DNA of 64,000 nt. Origin: Streptomyces liliifuscus. Lineage in GTDB: Bacteria; Actinomycetota; Actinomycetes; Streptomycetales; Streptomycetaceae. Position numbers and translations under genes: made by a program. Each line of letters begins with the position of its first letter. Position 1 is the first letter of the stretch. Under the pieces are notes generated by a model, which saw nothing but the letters and a program-made list of their open reading frames with translations, was not told the origin of the DNA and did not search any database. The DNA is taken from assembly GCF_016598615.1 (NCBI RefSeq), contig NZ_CP066831.1:2914001-2978000 (forward strand), read 5' to 3'. Below, one piece after another: positions 33,289 through 42,417 of this stretch.

Positions 33289-34557
33289 GTGAAGCTCCGC
33301 TTGTTTGCCGGTGTGTCCGTGCTTGTGATGACCGCCGGGCTGAGTGCCTGCAGCAGTTCCTCCGACGACTCCGACGGCAGTTCCGGCGGGAGCACCACCA
33401 TCGATGTCTGGCTGATGCGCGACAGCGTCTCGGCCGAGTTCCAGAAGGACTTCGTCAAGGGCTTCGAGACCGCTCACCCGGACATCGAGGTCAAGGTGCA
33501 GATCCAGGAGTGGGACGGCATCGGCGAGAAGGTCACCGCGGCCCTCGCCAGCAGTGACGCACCGGACGTGATCGAGACGGGCAACACCCAGGTCGCCCAG
33601 TTCGCGCAGAGCGGTGGGCTGCTCGACCTCAGCGACAAGGTCGACGAACTCGGCGGGAAGGACTGGCTCAAGGGCCTCGCCGAGCCGGGCGCCTACGAGG
33701 GCAAGCAGTACGGCATCCCGTACTACGCCGCCAACCGCGTGATCATCTACCGCACCGACCTCTTCAAGGAGGCGGGCGTCGACCCGGCCGCGATCAAGAC
33801 GCGCGACCAGTGGATCGCCGCCACCAGGAAGCTCAACTCCGGTGACACGCAGGGCATCTATCTGCCCGGTCAGATGTGGTACGCCCTCGCGGGCTTCGTC
33901 TGGGACGAGGGCGGCGACCTCGCCACCGAGTCGGGCGGCAAGTGGCAGGGCAACCTCGACACCCCCGAGGCGATCCGCGGCATGGAGTTCTACGAGAAGC
34001 TCCAGGCACTCGGCAAGGGCCCCAAGGACTCCGACGAGGACAGCCCTCCGCAGGCGGACGTCATGGCCAAGGGGAAGGTCGCCCAGGTCATCTCGACTCC
34101 CGGCGGCGCCAACGTCGTCATCGAGAACAACCCCGAACTGAAGGGCAAACTCGGCTTCTTCCCGATCCCGGGGAAGACCGCCGGGACACCGGGTGCCGTC
34201 TTCACCGGTGGCTCCGACCTCGTCATCCCGACGGCTTCCGCCAAGCAGGACGCGGCCTACACGTTCATCAGGGAACTCACCGGCGACGCCTGGCAGAAGA
34301 AGCTGGCCGTCGCCATGAGCTACGTCCCGAACAAGACGACCCTGGCCGACGCGGTCGCCTCCGACCCGGGTGCCTCGGCCATGGCGGTCGGCGCCGCCGA
34401 AGGCCATGCCACGCCCAACACACCGGGCTGGGCCGCCGTCGAGGCCAAGAACCCGATCAAGGACTACATGACGGCCGTTCTCACCGGGGGCGACCCCGAG
34501 AAGGAAGCCGCCACCGCGTCCGACGCCATCACCACGGCGATGAACTCCGGCTCCTGA
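33289..34557 (+). CDS. Sugar ABC transporter substrate-binding lipoprotein
   Basis: 422 aa. The signal peptide ends in the lipobox LSAC with Cys21 as the lipidated residue, followed by a Ser/Gly/Asp-rich tether. The body is a family 1 sugar-binding fold (IDVWLMRDSVSAEFQKDF, SSDAPDVIETGNT, YGIPYYAANRVIIYRTDLF). The GH20 gene downstream suggests amino sugars such as GlcNAc or chitobiose as ligand (inference). GTG start with AGAGGTGA upstream. Confidence 0.92.
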   Translation: MKLRLFAGVSVLVMTAGLSACSSSSDDSDGSSGGSTTIDVWLMRDSVSAEFQKDFVKGFETAHPDIEVKVQIQEWDGIGEKVTAALASSDAPDVIETGNTQVAQFAQSGGLLDLSDKVDELGGKDWLKGLAEPGAYEGKQYGIPYYAANRVIIYRTDLFKEAGVDPAAIKTRDQWIAATRKLNSGDTQGIYLPGQMWYALAGFVWDEGGDLATESGGKWQGNLDTPEAIRGMEFYEKLQALGKGPKDSDEDSPPQADVMAKGKVAQVISTPGGANVVIENNPELKGKLGFFPIPGKTAGTPGAVFTGGSDLVIPTASAKQDAAYTFIRELTGDAWQKKLAVAMSYVPNKTTLADAVASDPGASAMAVGAAEGHATPNTPGWAAVEAKNPIKDYMTAVLTGGDPEKEAATASDAITTAMNSGS

Positions 34558-34612
34558 CCGCCAACTCACCGGAACCGCACCGGAACCGCCAACGCACCGG
34601 AGGAAGAGTGCC

Positions 34613-35602
34613 GTGTCGGCCGTCCGAGAGCAGACCGCGCCCCACCCCCCACCGAGCACCTCCCGACCCCGGCGCACCACCGGCCCGGGACGGCGCGGCC
34701 CGTCGAAGGACGGCGGCCGCGGGATCTGGCCGTACGTCCTGATCGCACCCGCCGTCCTCGGCACGCTCTACCTGCTCGTCTATCCCCTGATCCGCGCCGT
34801 CGTGATCTCGCTGCAGGACTTCGGACTGCGTCAACTCATCCTGGGCGACGCGCGTTTCGTCGGGCTCAAGAACTACGAGACGCTGCTCGGCGACAGCCGC
34901 TTCTGGGAGGTCGTGCGCCGCACCTTCCTCTTCATGGCGGTCAACGTCGTACTGATCATGGTGCTGTCCACGCTGGTGGCGCTGATGATCGAGCGGCTCG
35001 GCCGGTTCGGCCGGATCGCGGTCCTCAGCGCGCTGGTGCTGACCTGGGCGATGCCCGTCATCGCGGCGACCACCGTCTTCCAGTGGCTGTTCCACTCGGA
35101 GTTCGGCATCGTCAACGCGGTCCTGACGGACCTGGGGTTCGAGTCCTTCGACCGCTACCCCTGGTTCGCGCACGGACCGGCCGCGTTCGCCATCCTGGTC
35201 GCCCTGATCGTGTGGCAGTCCGTGCCGTTCGCGGCGATCACCCTCTACTCGGCCCTCACCACGGTGCCCACCGAGCTGTACGAGTCGGCCCGGCTGGACG
35301 GGGCGTCGGGGCCGCGGATATTCCGCTCCATCACCCTTCCGATCGTCCGGCCGATCTTCATGCTGGTGCTCTCGCTCGAAGTGATCTGGACCTTCAAGGC
35401 GTTCGTCCAGATCTGGGTGATGACCAACGGCGGGCCGGGCGACGCGACCACGATCCTGCCCGTGTACGCGGTGCAGACCGCCCTGTCGAGCCAGCGCTAC
35501 GACCTCGGCTCGGCGGCCTCCATGGTCACCGTCGTGCTGATGTCGGGCGTGCTCGTCCTCTACTTCCGCCAGATGTTCCGCCAGGAGGACGAGCTCTCAT
35601 GA
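34613..35602 (+). CDS. Sugar ABC transporter permease (MalF type)
   Basis: 329 aa with six or seven membrane helices after a ~35-residue Pro/Arg-rich cytosolic start. The EAA loop that docks the ATPase reads ELYESARLDGASGPRIFRSI. AGGAAGAG precedes the GTG. Its stop overlaps the next permease start by 4 nt. No ATPase gene is in this operon, so a shared multiple-sugar ATPase (MsiK in Streptomyces) probably energises it. Confidence 0.93.
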   Translation: MSAVREQTAPHPPPSTSRPRRTTGPGRRGPSKDGGRGIWPYVLIAPAVLGTLYLLVYPLIRAVVISLQDFGLRQLILGDARFVGLKNYETLLGDSRFWEVVRRTFLFMAVNVVLIMVLSTLVALMIERLGRFGRIAVLSALVLTWAMPVIAATTVFQWLFHSEFGIVNAVLTDLGFESFDRYPWFAHGPAAFAILVALIVWQSVPFAAITLYSALTTVPTELYESARLDGASGPRIFRSITLPIVRPIFMLVLSLEVIWTFKAFVQIWVMTNGGPGDATTILPVYAVQTALSSQRYDLGSAASMVTVVLMSGVLVLYFRQMFRQEDELS

Positions 35603-36438
35603 GCACGACCCGGCCCCGCGTACGCCGCATCCCTCTGAACGCCGCCGCCGTCGTCACGGTCGTGGTCTGCCTGTTCCCGGTCTACTGGATGGTCGCCACC
35701 GCGTTCACCCCGAGCCGCGACATCCAGTCCGACAACCCCCGGTTCCTCCCACGGAGTTGGACGCTGGACCACTTCCGCACGGCCGTCGGCGCCGACGGCT
35801 TCGGTCTGTTCTGGCGCAACAGCATCCTCGTCACACTGAGCGCCGTCGTGCTCGCCCTCGTCATCGCGCTCGGCGCCGCCTACGCGGTCGCCCGGATGAG
35901 GTGGAAGGGGCGCCGGCAGTTCGTGCTCATGGTCTTCATCGCCCAGATGGCGCCCTGGGAGTCGCTGATCATCCCGGTCTACATCATCTCCCGGGACACC
36001 GACATGCTCGACCGGCTGCCGACCCTGACCCTCGTCTACTTCATGATGACGCTGCCCTTCACCCTCATCGTCCTGCGCGGCTTCATCGACACGATCCCTC
36101 CGGAGCTGGAGGAGTCCGCACAGGTCGACGGCTGCACCCGGCCCGGCGCGTTCCGGCACATCGCGTTCCCGCTGCTCGCACCGGGTCTGATGGCCACCTC
36201 GCTGTTCGGCTACATCACCGCCTGGAACGAGTTCACGTACGCCAACTTCCTGATCATCAAGCAGCAGGACAACCGCACCCTGCCCGTGTGGCTGTCCTCG
36301 TTCCAGAACGTGTTCGGCACCGACTGGGGCGCCACCATGGCCGCCTCGACCCTCTTCGCCGCCCCGGCACTCGTGGTGTTCCTGGCGCTCCAGCGCCATG
36401 TCACCTCGGGCTTCGCCGCCGGCGCGGTCAAGGGCTGA
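35599..36438 (+). CDS. Sugar ABC transporter permease (MalG type)
   Basis: 279 aa, six helices. The EAA loop is ELEESAQVDGCTRPGAFRHI. The N-terminus begins MSTTRPRVRRIPLNAAAVV and leads straight into TM1. It is coupled to the upstream permease (ATGA) and followed after 37 bp by the GH20 gene. Together with 33289 and 34613 it forms a das/ngc-like importer lacking its own ATPase. Confidence 0.93.
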   Translation: MSTTRPRVRRIPLNAAAVVTVVVCLFPVYWMVATAFTPSRDIQSDNPRFLPRSWTLDHFRTAVGADGFGLFWRNSILVTLSAVVLALVIALGAAYAVARMRWKGRRQFVLMVFIAQMAPWESLIIPVYIISRDTDMLDRLPTLTLVYFMMTLPFTLIVLRGFIDTIPPELEESAQVDGCTRPGAFRHIAFPLLAPGLMATSLFGYITAWNEFTYANFLIIKQQDNRTLPVWLSSFQNVFGTDWGATMAASTLFAAPALVVFLALQRHVTSGFAAGAVKG

Positions 36439-36475
36439 CCCCACGCACCCCCGCGACCCGTTCCGGAGGCGACCC

Positions 36476-38008
36476 GTGCCCGCACCCCGATCCGTACTCA
36501 CCCTCGTCCCCCGCCCCAGCGAGGCCGCGCTCCGGCCGGGACACTTCACCCTCGACGCCGACACCGCGCTGCGCATCGGCGCGGGCGCCGAACCGGCCGC
36601 GGAGTTGCTGCGCACGCTGCTCTCCCCCGCCACCGGTCTGTCCCTGCGGCCGTCCCCGGAGGGGCAGTTGGCCCTAGCGCTCGACCCGGGACTCGGCGGC
36701 CTGGGCGAGGAGGGGTACGAACTCACCGTCGACCCGCACGCCGTGCTGCTGCGCGCCGCACACCCGACCGGTCTGCTGCGCGGTGTCCAGACGATCCGTC
36801 AACTCCTGCCCCCGCAGGCCCTGTCGGAGGCTCCGGAGCGCGGTACGCCGTGGCTGCTGCCCTGTGCCGACATCACCGACGTCCCGCGTCATCCCTGGCG
36901 CGGCGCGATGCTGGACGTGGCACGCCACTTCCAGCCCGTCTCCTATCTGCGCCGGTACGTCGACGTGCTGGCCCTGCACAAGATCAACGTGTTCCATCTG
37001 CATCTCACCGACGACCAGGGCTGGCGCATGCCGGTCGCCGCCCGTCCCAAGCTCACCGAGATCGGCGGCCATCGCGCCGAGTCCCAGATCGGCCCGGCCG
37101 GCAGCGGTACGTACGACGGCGTCCCGCATGGCGGTGCATACACGCGGGCCGAACTGGCCGCTCTGGTGCGGTACGCGGCCGCTCGCGGCGTGACCGTCAT
37201 GCCGGAGATCGAGATGCCGGGGCATGTACGCGCCGCCCTCGCCGCCTATCCCTCGCTGGGCAACCACCCGGACCGCGCCCTCGACGTCTGGACTCGCTGG
37301 GGTGTGTGCGACACCGTCCTCGGTGTCCACGACGAGGTCCTCGACTTCTGCCGCACCGTCCTCGAAGAGGTCATGGACGTCTTCCCGTCGCCGTACATCC
37401 ACCTCGGCGGCGAGGAGTGCCCCACCGCGGAGTGGACGCACAGCTCCGCGGCACGCGAACGGGCGGTGGCGGAGGGTCTGCCGAACCCCGAGGCGCTGCA
37501 CGGGTGGTTCCTCGGACAGATCGGCGACTTCCTCGTCCGTCGCGGACGCCGACCGGTCGGCTGGGCGGAGACCGGCGCCGAACTGCCCCTGGACTTCACG
37601 GTGATGACCTGGCGGGACCAGTCCCACACCCTGACGGCGGCCCGCCGCGGCCACCCCGTGATCAACGCGTACCACCGGGCCACCTACCTCGACCACGCCC
37701 AGTCCGACGCTCCGCACGAGCCGCCTGCCCAGCCCGGCACCGTCGTCGATCTGCGCGCTGTCCACGCGCACGACCCCGTACCCGAGGACGCGGACGCCGA
37801 GGCGGCCGGGCGGGTGCTGGGCACCCAGACCCAGCTGTGGACCGAGTTCGTCACGACGCCCGCCCACATCGAGTACCTCACCTACCCGCGGCTGTGCGCC
37901 CTCGCCGACCGCGGCTGGAGCGGCGCGACCGACTGGGCCGACTTCCGTGCCCGGCTCGACGGGCACACCGCCCGGCTCGACGCGCTCGGCATCCGCCGCC
38001 ACCCCTGA
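36476..38008 (+). CDS. GH20 beta-N-acetylhexosaminidase
   Basis: 510 aa. An N-terminal GH20b-like domain precedes the catalytic barrel (WRGAMLDVARHFQPVSYLRR, INVFHLHLTDDQGWR, VTVMPEIEMPGH). The catalytic motif reads HLGGEE at residues 309-314, so the usual GGDE pair is GGEE here. GH20 enzymes remove terminal GlcNAc from chitooligosaccharides by substrate-assisted catalysis. No signal peptide is seen, so it probably acts in the cytosol on imported chitobiose, like the DasD position in das loci. GTG 36476 has CGGAGG 7 nt upstream. Confidence 0.92.
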   Translation: MPAPRSVLTLVPRPSEAALRPGHFTLDADTALRIGAGAEPAAELLRTLLSPATGLSLRPSPEGQLALALDPGLGGLGEEGYELTVDPHAVLLRAAHPTGLLRGVQTIRQLLPPQALSEAPERGTPWLLPCADITDVPRHPWRGAMLDVARHFQPVSYLRRYVDVLALHKINVFHLHLTDDQGWRMPVAARPKLTEIGGHRAESQIGPAGSGTYDGVPHGGAYTRAELAALVRYAAARGVTVMPEIEMPGHVRAALAAYPSLGNHPDRALDVWTRWGVCDTVLGVHDEVLDFCRTVLEEVMDVFPSPYIHLGGEECPTAEWTHSSAARERAVAEGLPNPEALHGWFLGQIGDFLVRRGRRPVGWAETGAELPLDFTVMTWRDQSHTLTAARRGHPVINAYHRATYLDHAQSDAPHEPPAQPGTVVDLRAVHAHDPVPEDADAEAAGRVLGTQTQLWTEFVTTPAHIEYLTYPRLCALADRGWSGATDWADFRARLDGHTARLDALGIRRHP

Positions 38009-38082
38009 CAGCTCCCCGCTCACACCCTCCCCACGCCTGTCCGTTCCGGGAATCACCCCCACCTTTCTGGAGAGGAACAACG

Positions 38083-39510
38083 ATGAGATTCGCGAAGAAG
38101 AGGCTGCGCGCCACCGCACACACCGCCGTCGCCGTGGCCATGGGCGCCGCCGCGCTCACCGCACTCCCCACCACCGCGAGCGCGGCCGCCGACGGGCTGA
38201 GCGTCCAGTACCGTACGAGCGCCACGGGAGCCGGCGCCGACCAGGCCGAACCCTGGTTCAAGGTGAAGAACACCGGCACCACGAGCGTGCAGTTGAGCGG
38301 CGTCAAGGTCCGCTACTACTTCAAGGCCGACTCGGCGGGCGCGACCTACCGCTTCGCCTGTTCCTGGGCCGTCAAGGGCTGCGCCAACGTCACGGGCACC
38401 TTCGGCACCCTCGCCAACCCGACCGCCACGGCCGACCGTTACCTGGAGGTCGGCTTCACCTCCGGTGCCGGTTCGCTCGCCCCGGGCGCCGACACCGGCG
38501 ACCTGCAACTGCGCTTCTTCCAGTCGAACTGGGCGTCGCTGAACCAGAGCGACGACTACTCCTTCGGCGCGTCCCGGACGTCGTACGGCGACTGGACCAA
38601 GGTCACGGCCCAGCTGGGAGGCACCCTCCTGTGGGGCGAGGCCCCCGCCGGCAACGGGCCGACGGATCCGCCCACCGACCCGCCGACCGACCCTCCGGCC
38701 GAGGGCGCCGCGCTGTTCGACGACTTCAACTACAGCGGCCACACCGACCCGAGGATCTCGGCGAACGGCTGGAACGTGCGCTCCAACTCCGGTGGCCCCG
38801 GCGTGCCCGGTGCCACCTGGGCGCCCGAGAACGTCACCTTCTCCACGACCGGCGGCAACTCCATCATGAACCTGGAGACCTCGACCGCCGGCACCGCGGC
38901 GAGCACCGAGCAGACCGAGATCCTCACCAGGGCGACGAAGTTCAAGAACGGCACCTACGCGGCCCGGGTCAGGTTCAGCGACGCCCCCAAGTACGGCCCG
39001 GACGGCGACCGTCTCGTCCAGACGTTCTTCACCATCAACGACCTCAAGGCACCGATGGCGGACGACTACGCCGAGTACGACTTCGAGTACCTGCCCAACG
39101 GCGGCTGGGGCGAGCCGGCCAACATCCTCTACACGACGTCCTGGGAGACCTACCAGCCCGACCCGTGGGTGGCGGTCAACCAGCACACCGAAGCCCGCCA
39201 GAGCTTCAGCGGCTGGCACGACCTGGTGCTGACCATCGACAACAGCACCATCAAGTACTACGTCGACGGCCAGCTCTTCGGCACCCACGGCGCCCAGTAC
39301 CTGCCGGAGCGGCCCATGTCGATCAACTTCAACCAGTGGCTGATCGACCTCGCGGGCCAGACCAGCACCACCGCGCGGGCGTACGACCAGCAGGTCGACT
39401 ACGTCCTGCACGTCAAGGACCAGGTGCTCACGCCGGCCCAGGTCACGGCCAGGCTCAACGCGTACCGCGGCGCGGGCACCAGGTTCGAGGACACCGTTCC
39501 CGGCGCCTGA
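38083..39510 (+). CDS. Secreted CBM3-like + GH16 glycoside hydrolase
   Basis: 475 aa. The signal peptide ends near TASAAA (residue ~36). A CBM3-like cellulose-binding module follows (LSVQYRTS start; VKNTGTTSVQLSGVKVRYYF). A TDPPTDPPTDPP linker leads to a GH16 catalytic domain with the ExDxE signature EYDFE (Glu331, Asp333, Glu335). GH16 enzymes cut beta-1,3/1,4-glucans, agar or related polymers; substrate cannot be fixed from motif alone. GGAGAGG precedes the ATG. It lies just beyond the GH20 gene and may belong to its transcription unit. Confidence 0.88.
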   Translation: MRFAKKRLRATAHTAVAVAMGAAALTALPTTASAAADGLSVQYRTSATGAGADQAEPWFKVKNTGTTSVQLSGVKVRYYFKADSAGATYRFACSWAVKGCANVTGTFGTLANPTATADRYLEVGFTSGAGSLAPGADTGDLQLRFFQSNWASLNQSDDYSFGASRTSYGDWTKVTAQLGGTLLWGEAPAGNGPTDPPTDPPTDPPAEGAALFDDFNYSGHTDPRISANGWNVRSNSGGPGVPGATWAPENVTFSTTGGNSIMNLETSTAGTAASTEQTEILTRATKFKNGTYAARVRFSDAPKYGPDGDRLVQTFFTINDLKAPMADDYAEYDFEYLPNGGWGEPANILYTTSWETYQPDPWVAVNQHTEARQSFSGWHDLVLTIDNSTIKYYVDGQLFGTHGAQYLPERPMSINFNQWLIDLAGQTSTTARAYDQQVDYVLHVKDQVLTPAQVTARLNAYRGAGTRFEDTVPGA

Positions 39511-39519
39511 CCTGTCCCT

Positions 39520-39549
39520 GACCGGCCCGGGGCCGACCCCGGGCCGGTC
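39520..39549. terminator. Perfect 13-bp hairpin between convergent genes
   Basis: GACCGGCCCGGGG pairs with CCCCGGGCCGGTC around CCGA. It overlaps the stop codon of the minus-strand regulator gene and probably terminates both transcripts. Confidence 0.85.
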
Positions 39550-40561
39550 ACCCTCCGCTGCCGGGCCTGCGGTTGGCGGCCGTCCCGACGATCACCGAGC
39601 ACCATGCGAGGTCCGCGGCGTCCACGGGCGCCGCGGACAGGGTGTCGAGCCAGCGCTGCCAGAGGTCCGCCCTGCTCCACGCGGTGAAGCGGCGGTGCGC
39701 GGTGGAGTGCGAGACCCCGAACTGCGCCGGGAGCTGCTGCCAGCTGCAGCCCGAGGTGAGCACATAGACGACGGCGGTGAAGGCCGCGCGTTCGTTGGCG
39801 GAGCCGGAGGCCAGCAGCGGCTCGGCGGCGGCCCACAGCGCGTCCGGTACGAGATGCCGTGCCAGGACCGGGCTCAGTGTGGCGGAGATGTGGTCGCGGA
39901 TCTCCTCGTCGTCCGTCGGCGCGGGCGTCGACGACGGTTCCCCGGCCGCCGGGCCGCCCTCCTCCCGGAGTCCGGCGGCCGGGTCCGCGGTGTCGTCCGT
40001 CGGCCGGTCCGTCGCCTGGTCGGCGGCCTGGGACCGGTAGGTACGCCACTGTGCCAGCAGGACGTGGTGGCCCTCCCGGAGCCAGCGCATGTAGTCGCGC
40101 ATGTTGCCCAGGCGGCGGCGAGGCGCCTCCTCCTCCGGGCCGAGCAGTTCCAGGGCCCGCTCGGCGAGCTGCTCCTGCCGGTTCAGATGGCGGCGTTCAC
40201 CGGCCAGGAAGCTGCCCCACACGTCGTCGTCGACGCGGAAGTAGTGGCTCCGCTCCCCCGGCACGGCGTGCCGTCTGATGAACCCCGCCTCGACCAGGCG
40301 ACGGGTCGCGAGCGAGACGGATCCGGCGCTGACCCGCAGGGCGCGGGCCAGGTCCGCCGACGAGACGTACGGAACATCCGTGATGAGCAGGTAGGCGATG
40401 ACGCGGCCGTCCATCCGGCTGCTCCCGGCCGCTTCCCAGACCAGGCCGACCTCCTCCACGAACGACTCCCGGCTCCAACCGCCGGCACTGTCCCGATGTC
40501 CGGGGCTGTCGTGACGTCCGGAACTGTCGTGCGCGGTACTGGCGGGAGCCTCGCCGGGCAT
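39548..40561 (-). CDS. GbsR/MarR-type regulator fused to a transposase-derived (DUF4096-like) domain
   Basis: 337 aa. Residues ~30-165 form a GbsR-like MarR winged helix (DGRVIAYLLITDVPYVSSAD, then LARALRVSAGSVSLATRRLV). A Pro/Ala/Asp-rich linker follows. Residues ~245-310 (DALWAAAEPLLASG, AFTAVVYVLTSGCSWQQLPA, QFGVSHSTAHRRFTAWSRAD) closely resemble the N-terminal helical domain of IS402/IS5-type transposases. The DDE catalytic domain is absent; the sequence ends just past where its first aspartate would lie (SVIVGTAA). ATG 40561 has GAGGAGG. It is divergent from the peptide ABC operon. Confidence 0.85.
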   Translation of the reverse strand: MPGEAPASTAHDSSGRHDSPGHRDSAGGWSRESFVEEVGLVWEAAGSSRMDGRVIAYLLITDVPYVSSADLARALRVSAGSVSLATRRLVEAGFIRRHAVPGERSHYFRVDDDVWGSFLAGERRHLNRQEQLAERALELLGPEEEAPRRRLGNMRDYMRWLREGHHVLLAQWRTYRSQAADQATDRPTDDTADPAAGLREEGGPAAGEPSSTPAPTDDEEIRDHISATLSPVLARHLVPDALWAAAEPLLASGSANERAAFTAVVYVLTSGCSWQQLPAQFGVSHSTAHRRFTAWSRADLWQRWLDTLSAAPVDAADLAWCSVIVGTAANRRPGSGG

Positions 40562-40575
40562 TGATTCCTCCTCGT

Positions 40576-40619
40576 AAACTTTCATCTCATCTTAAAAGTT
40601 TCGCAGCTTTGCATTGACA
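40576..40619. promoter_or_regulatory. Inverted repeat and -35-like element in the divergent promoter region
   Basis: AAACTTT (40576-40582) and AAAGTTT (40595-40601) form an inverted repeat in an AT-rich stretch just upstream of the regulator start. TTGACA at 40614-40619 matches a sigma-70-type -35 on the plus strand. Probable operator of the GbsR-like protein. Confidence 0.45.
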
Positions 40620-40733
40620 TGGCATCTCAGCGACGCCCAGTATCCCGGTACGCGCCCTGGTGAGCACCCGGTCGCCCAGGCCCTTTCCCTGGGGCCGGGC
40701 CATGGCGCGCCCCTGCTCTCCCATGGAGTCGTC

Positions 40734-42338
40734 TTGCCCAGATCACCCATGTTCACAGCCCCGGCGAGCCTATCGCTGGCCCTGGTTCTCGCCCTCGCCT
40801 GTGCCGGTTGCTCCGGCGGCGCTGAAGACAGCGGCGGTTCGGCGAAGGCCGGCGGATTCTCGGTCGCCGTCGCCGAGCCCGACCATCTCACCCCGGGCCG
40901 CAGCACCGTCGGCTGGGACCAGCTGCGCGTGCTCTTCGCCCCCCTGGTCAAGGTCGACGCCAAGGGCGGGATCAGTTACGTGCAGGCGAGGTCGGTGACC
41001 TCCACCGATGCCCGGCACTGGACCATCAAGCTCAGGTCCGGCTGGAAGTTCCACAACGGTGAGGCGGTCACCGCCCAGAGCTACGCCGACGCCTGGAACG
41101 CAACCGCCTACGCCCCCAACGGCTGGGCCGGCAACGGCCAGCTCGCCGGCATCGAGGGCTACGCGGCGCTGAACCCGGCCAAGGGCAAGCCGAAGACCAG
41201 GACGCTCTCGGGCCTCAAGGTCGTCGACGCCACGACCCTGGACGTCACCCTCACCAGCCCGGACAGCCAGTTCCCACTCCAGCTCACCCCGAGCCAGCTC
41301 GGCTTCTACCCGATGCCGAAGGCCGCGTTCAAGGACCCCAAGAGCTACGACAGGAAGCCGATCGGCAACGGTCCGTTCCGGATGACCTCCGCGTGGAAGG
41401 CCGACGAGGGCACCACGGTCAACGCCTACGCGGCGTACCGGGGGCCGAAGCCCAAGTCGTCCGAGATCACCTTCAAGAGCTACGCCGACCTCAACACCGC
41501 GTACACCGACGTGCAGGCCGGCAACATCGACCTGGCCTATGTACCGGTCAGCAAGTACGGCCAGGCCAAGGCCGACTTCGGGGACCGGCTGCACACCTAC
41601 GACGCGCCGTCGCTCGAGTTCATGGGCCTGCCGCTGCAGGGGAAGAAGTTCGACGACGTGCGACTGCGCAAGGCGCTGTCCATGGCGATCGACCGGTCCG
41701 CGGTCAACAAGGCCATCTACGGCGGCCTCTACACCCCGGCCACCTCCCTCACCCCGTCCTCCGAGGTCGGCGCCGAGACCGGCATCTGCGACGCCTGCGC
41801 GTACGACCCGGCCGCGGCGAAGAAGCTGCTCGAGGAGGCGGGCGGCTGGTCCGGCGAGCTGACCATCACCTATCCGGGCGGGCTCGGTCTCGACGAGCTC
41901 TACAAGGCGGTCGCCAACCAGCTCAGGCAGAACCTCGGCATCTCCGACGTCAGGGCCCAACCGACCGCCGACTGGGCGGAGTTCAGCGATAAGGCGTTCG
42001 GCGGGAAGATCACCGGGCTCAACCACTCGCACTGGGGCGCCCTCTATCCGAGCATGCAGGCGACCCTGCGCGGCATCTTCACCAAGGCCGGCGGCTGCCA
42101 GGTGTGCAGCCACTACAGCGACGGAGACGTCGACAAGCTGCTCCAGCAGGCCGACAGCGCGCCCGACACGACCGCGGCCGCGAAGCTCTACAACGACGCG
42201 CAGAAGCGCATCCTCCAGGACTTCCCGGTGATCCCGCTCTTCTACGGCAGCTACATCTACGCCAGCACTCCCAGGGTGACCGGGGTGACGGTCGGCCCGG
42301 CCGACGTCGAGCTCAGCCGGATATCCGTCGTCGGCTGA
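40734..42338 (+). CDS. Peptide/nickel-type (family 5) ABC substrate-binding lipoprotein
   Basis: 534 aa. A signal peptide with lipobox-like ACAGC (Cys26) precedes a family 5 periplasmic-binding fold (RHWTIKLRSGWKFHNGEAVTA in two adjoining parts, DVRLRKALSMAIDRSAV, DFPVIPLFYGSYIY). Ligands of this family are usually oligopeptides. Four cysteines in the body (ICDACAY, GCQVCSH) form two CxxC pairs, unusual for this family. TTG 40734 is chosen for its GGAG site and the arginine it adds before the hydrophobic core; ATG 40749 is the alternative. Confidence 0.88.
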   Translation: MPRSPMFTAPASLSLALVLALACAGCSGGAEDSGGSAKAGGFSVAVAEPDHLTPGRSTVGWDQLRVLFAPLVKVDAKGGISYVQARSVTSTDARHWTIKLRSGWKFHNGEAVTAQSYADAWNATAYAPNGWAGNGQLAGIEGYAALNPAKGKPKTRTLSGLKVVDATTLDVTLTSPDSQFPLQLTPSQLGFYPMPKAAFKDPKSYDRKPIGNGPFRMTSAWKADEGTTVNAYAAYRGPKPKSSEITFKSYADLNTAYTDVQAGNIDLAYVPVSKYGQAKADFGDRLHTYDAPSLEFMGLPLQGKKFDDVRLRKALSMAIDRSAVNKAIYGGLYTPATSLTPSSEVGAETGICDACAYDPAAAKKLLEEAGGWSGELTITYPGGLGLDELYKAVANQLRQNLGISDVRAQPTADWAEFSDKAFGGKITGLNHSHWGALYPSMQATLRGIFTKAGGCQVCSHYSDGDVDKLLQQADSAPDTTAAAKLYNDAQKRILQDFPVIPLFYGSYIYASTPRVTGVTVGPADVELSRISVVG

Positions 42339-42417
42339 CCGTCCCGCACCCCGTGCACGTACGCGTACGCCGGCACCCGCACCCCGCACCCCCGACATCC
42401 CGGAGATCCGCACCAGC

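Noticed and set aside
39548..39990. Insertion sequence remnant within the regulator gene
   Set aside because: The transposase-like domain is in frame with the regulator, and I saw no terminal inverted repeats or target duplication. A fusion is the better reading.
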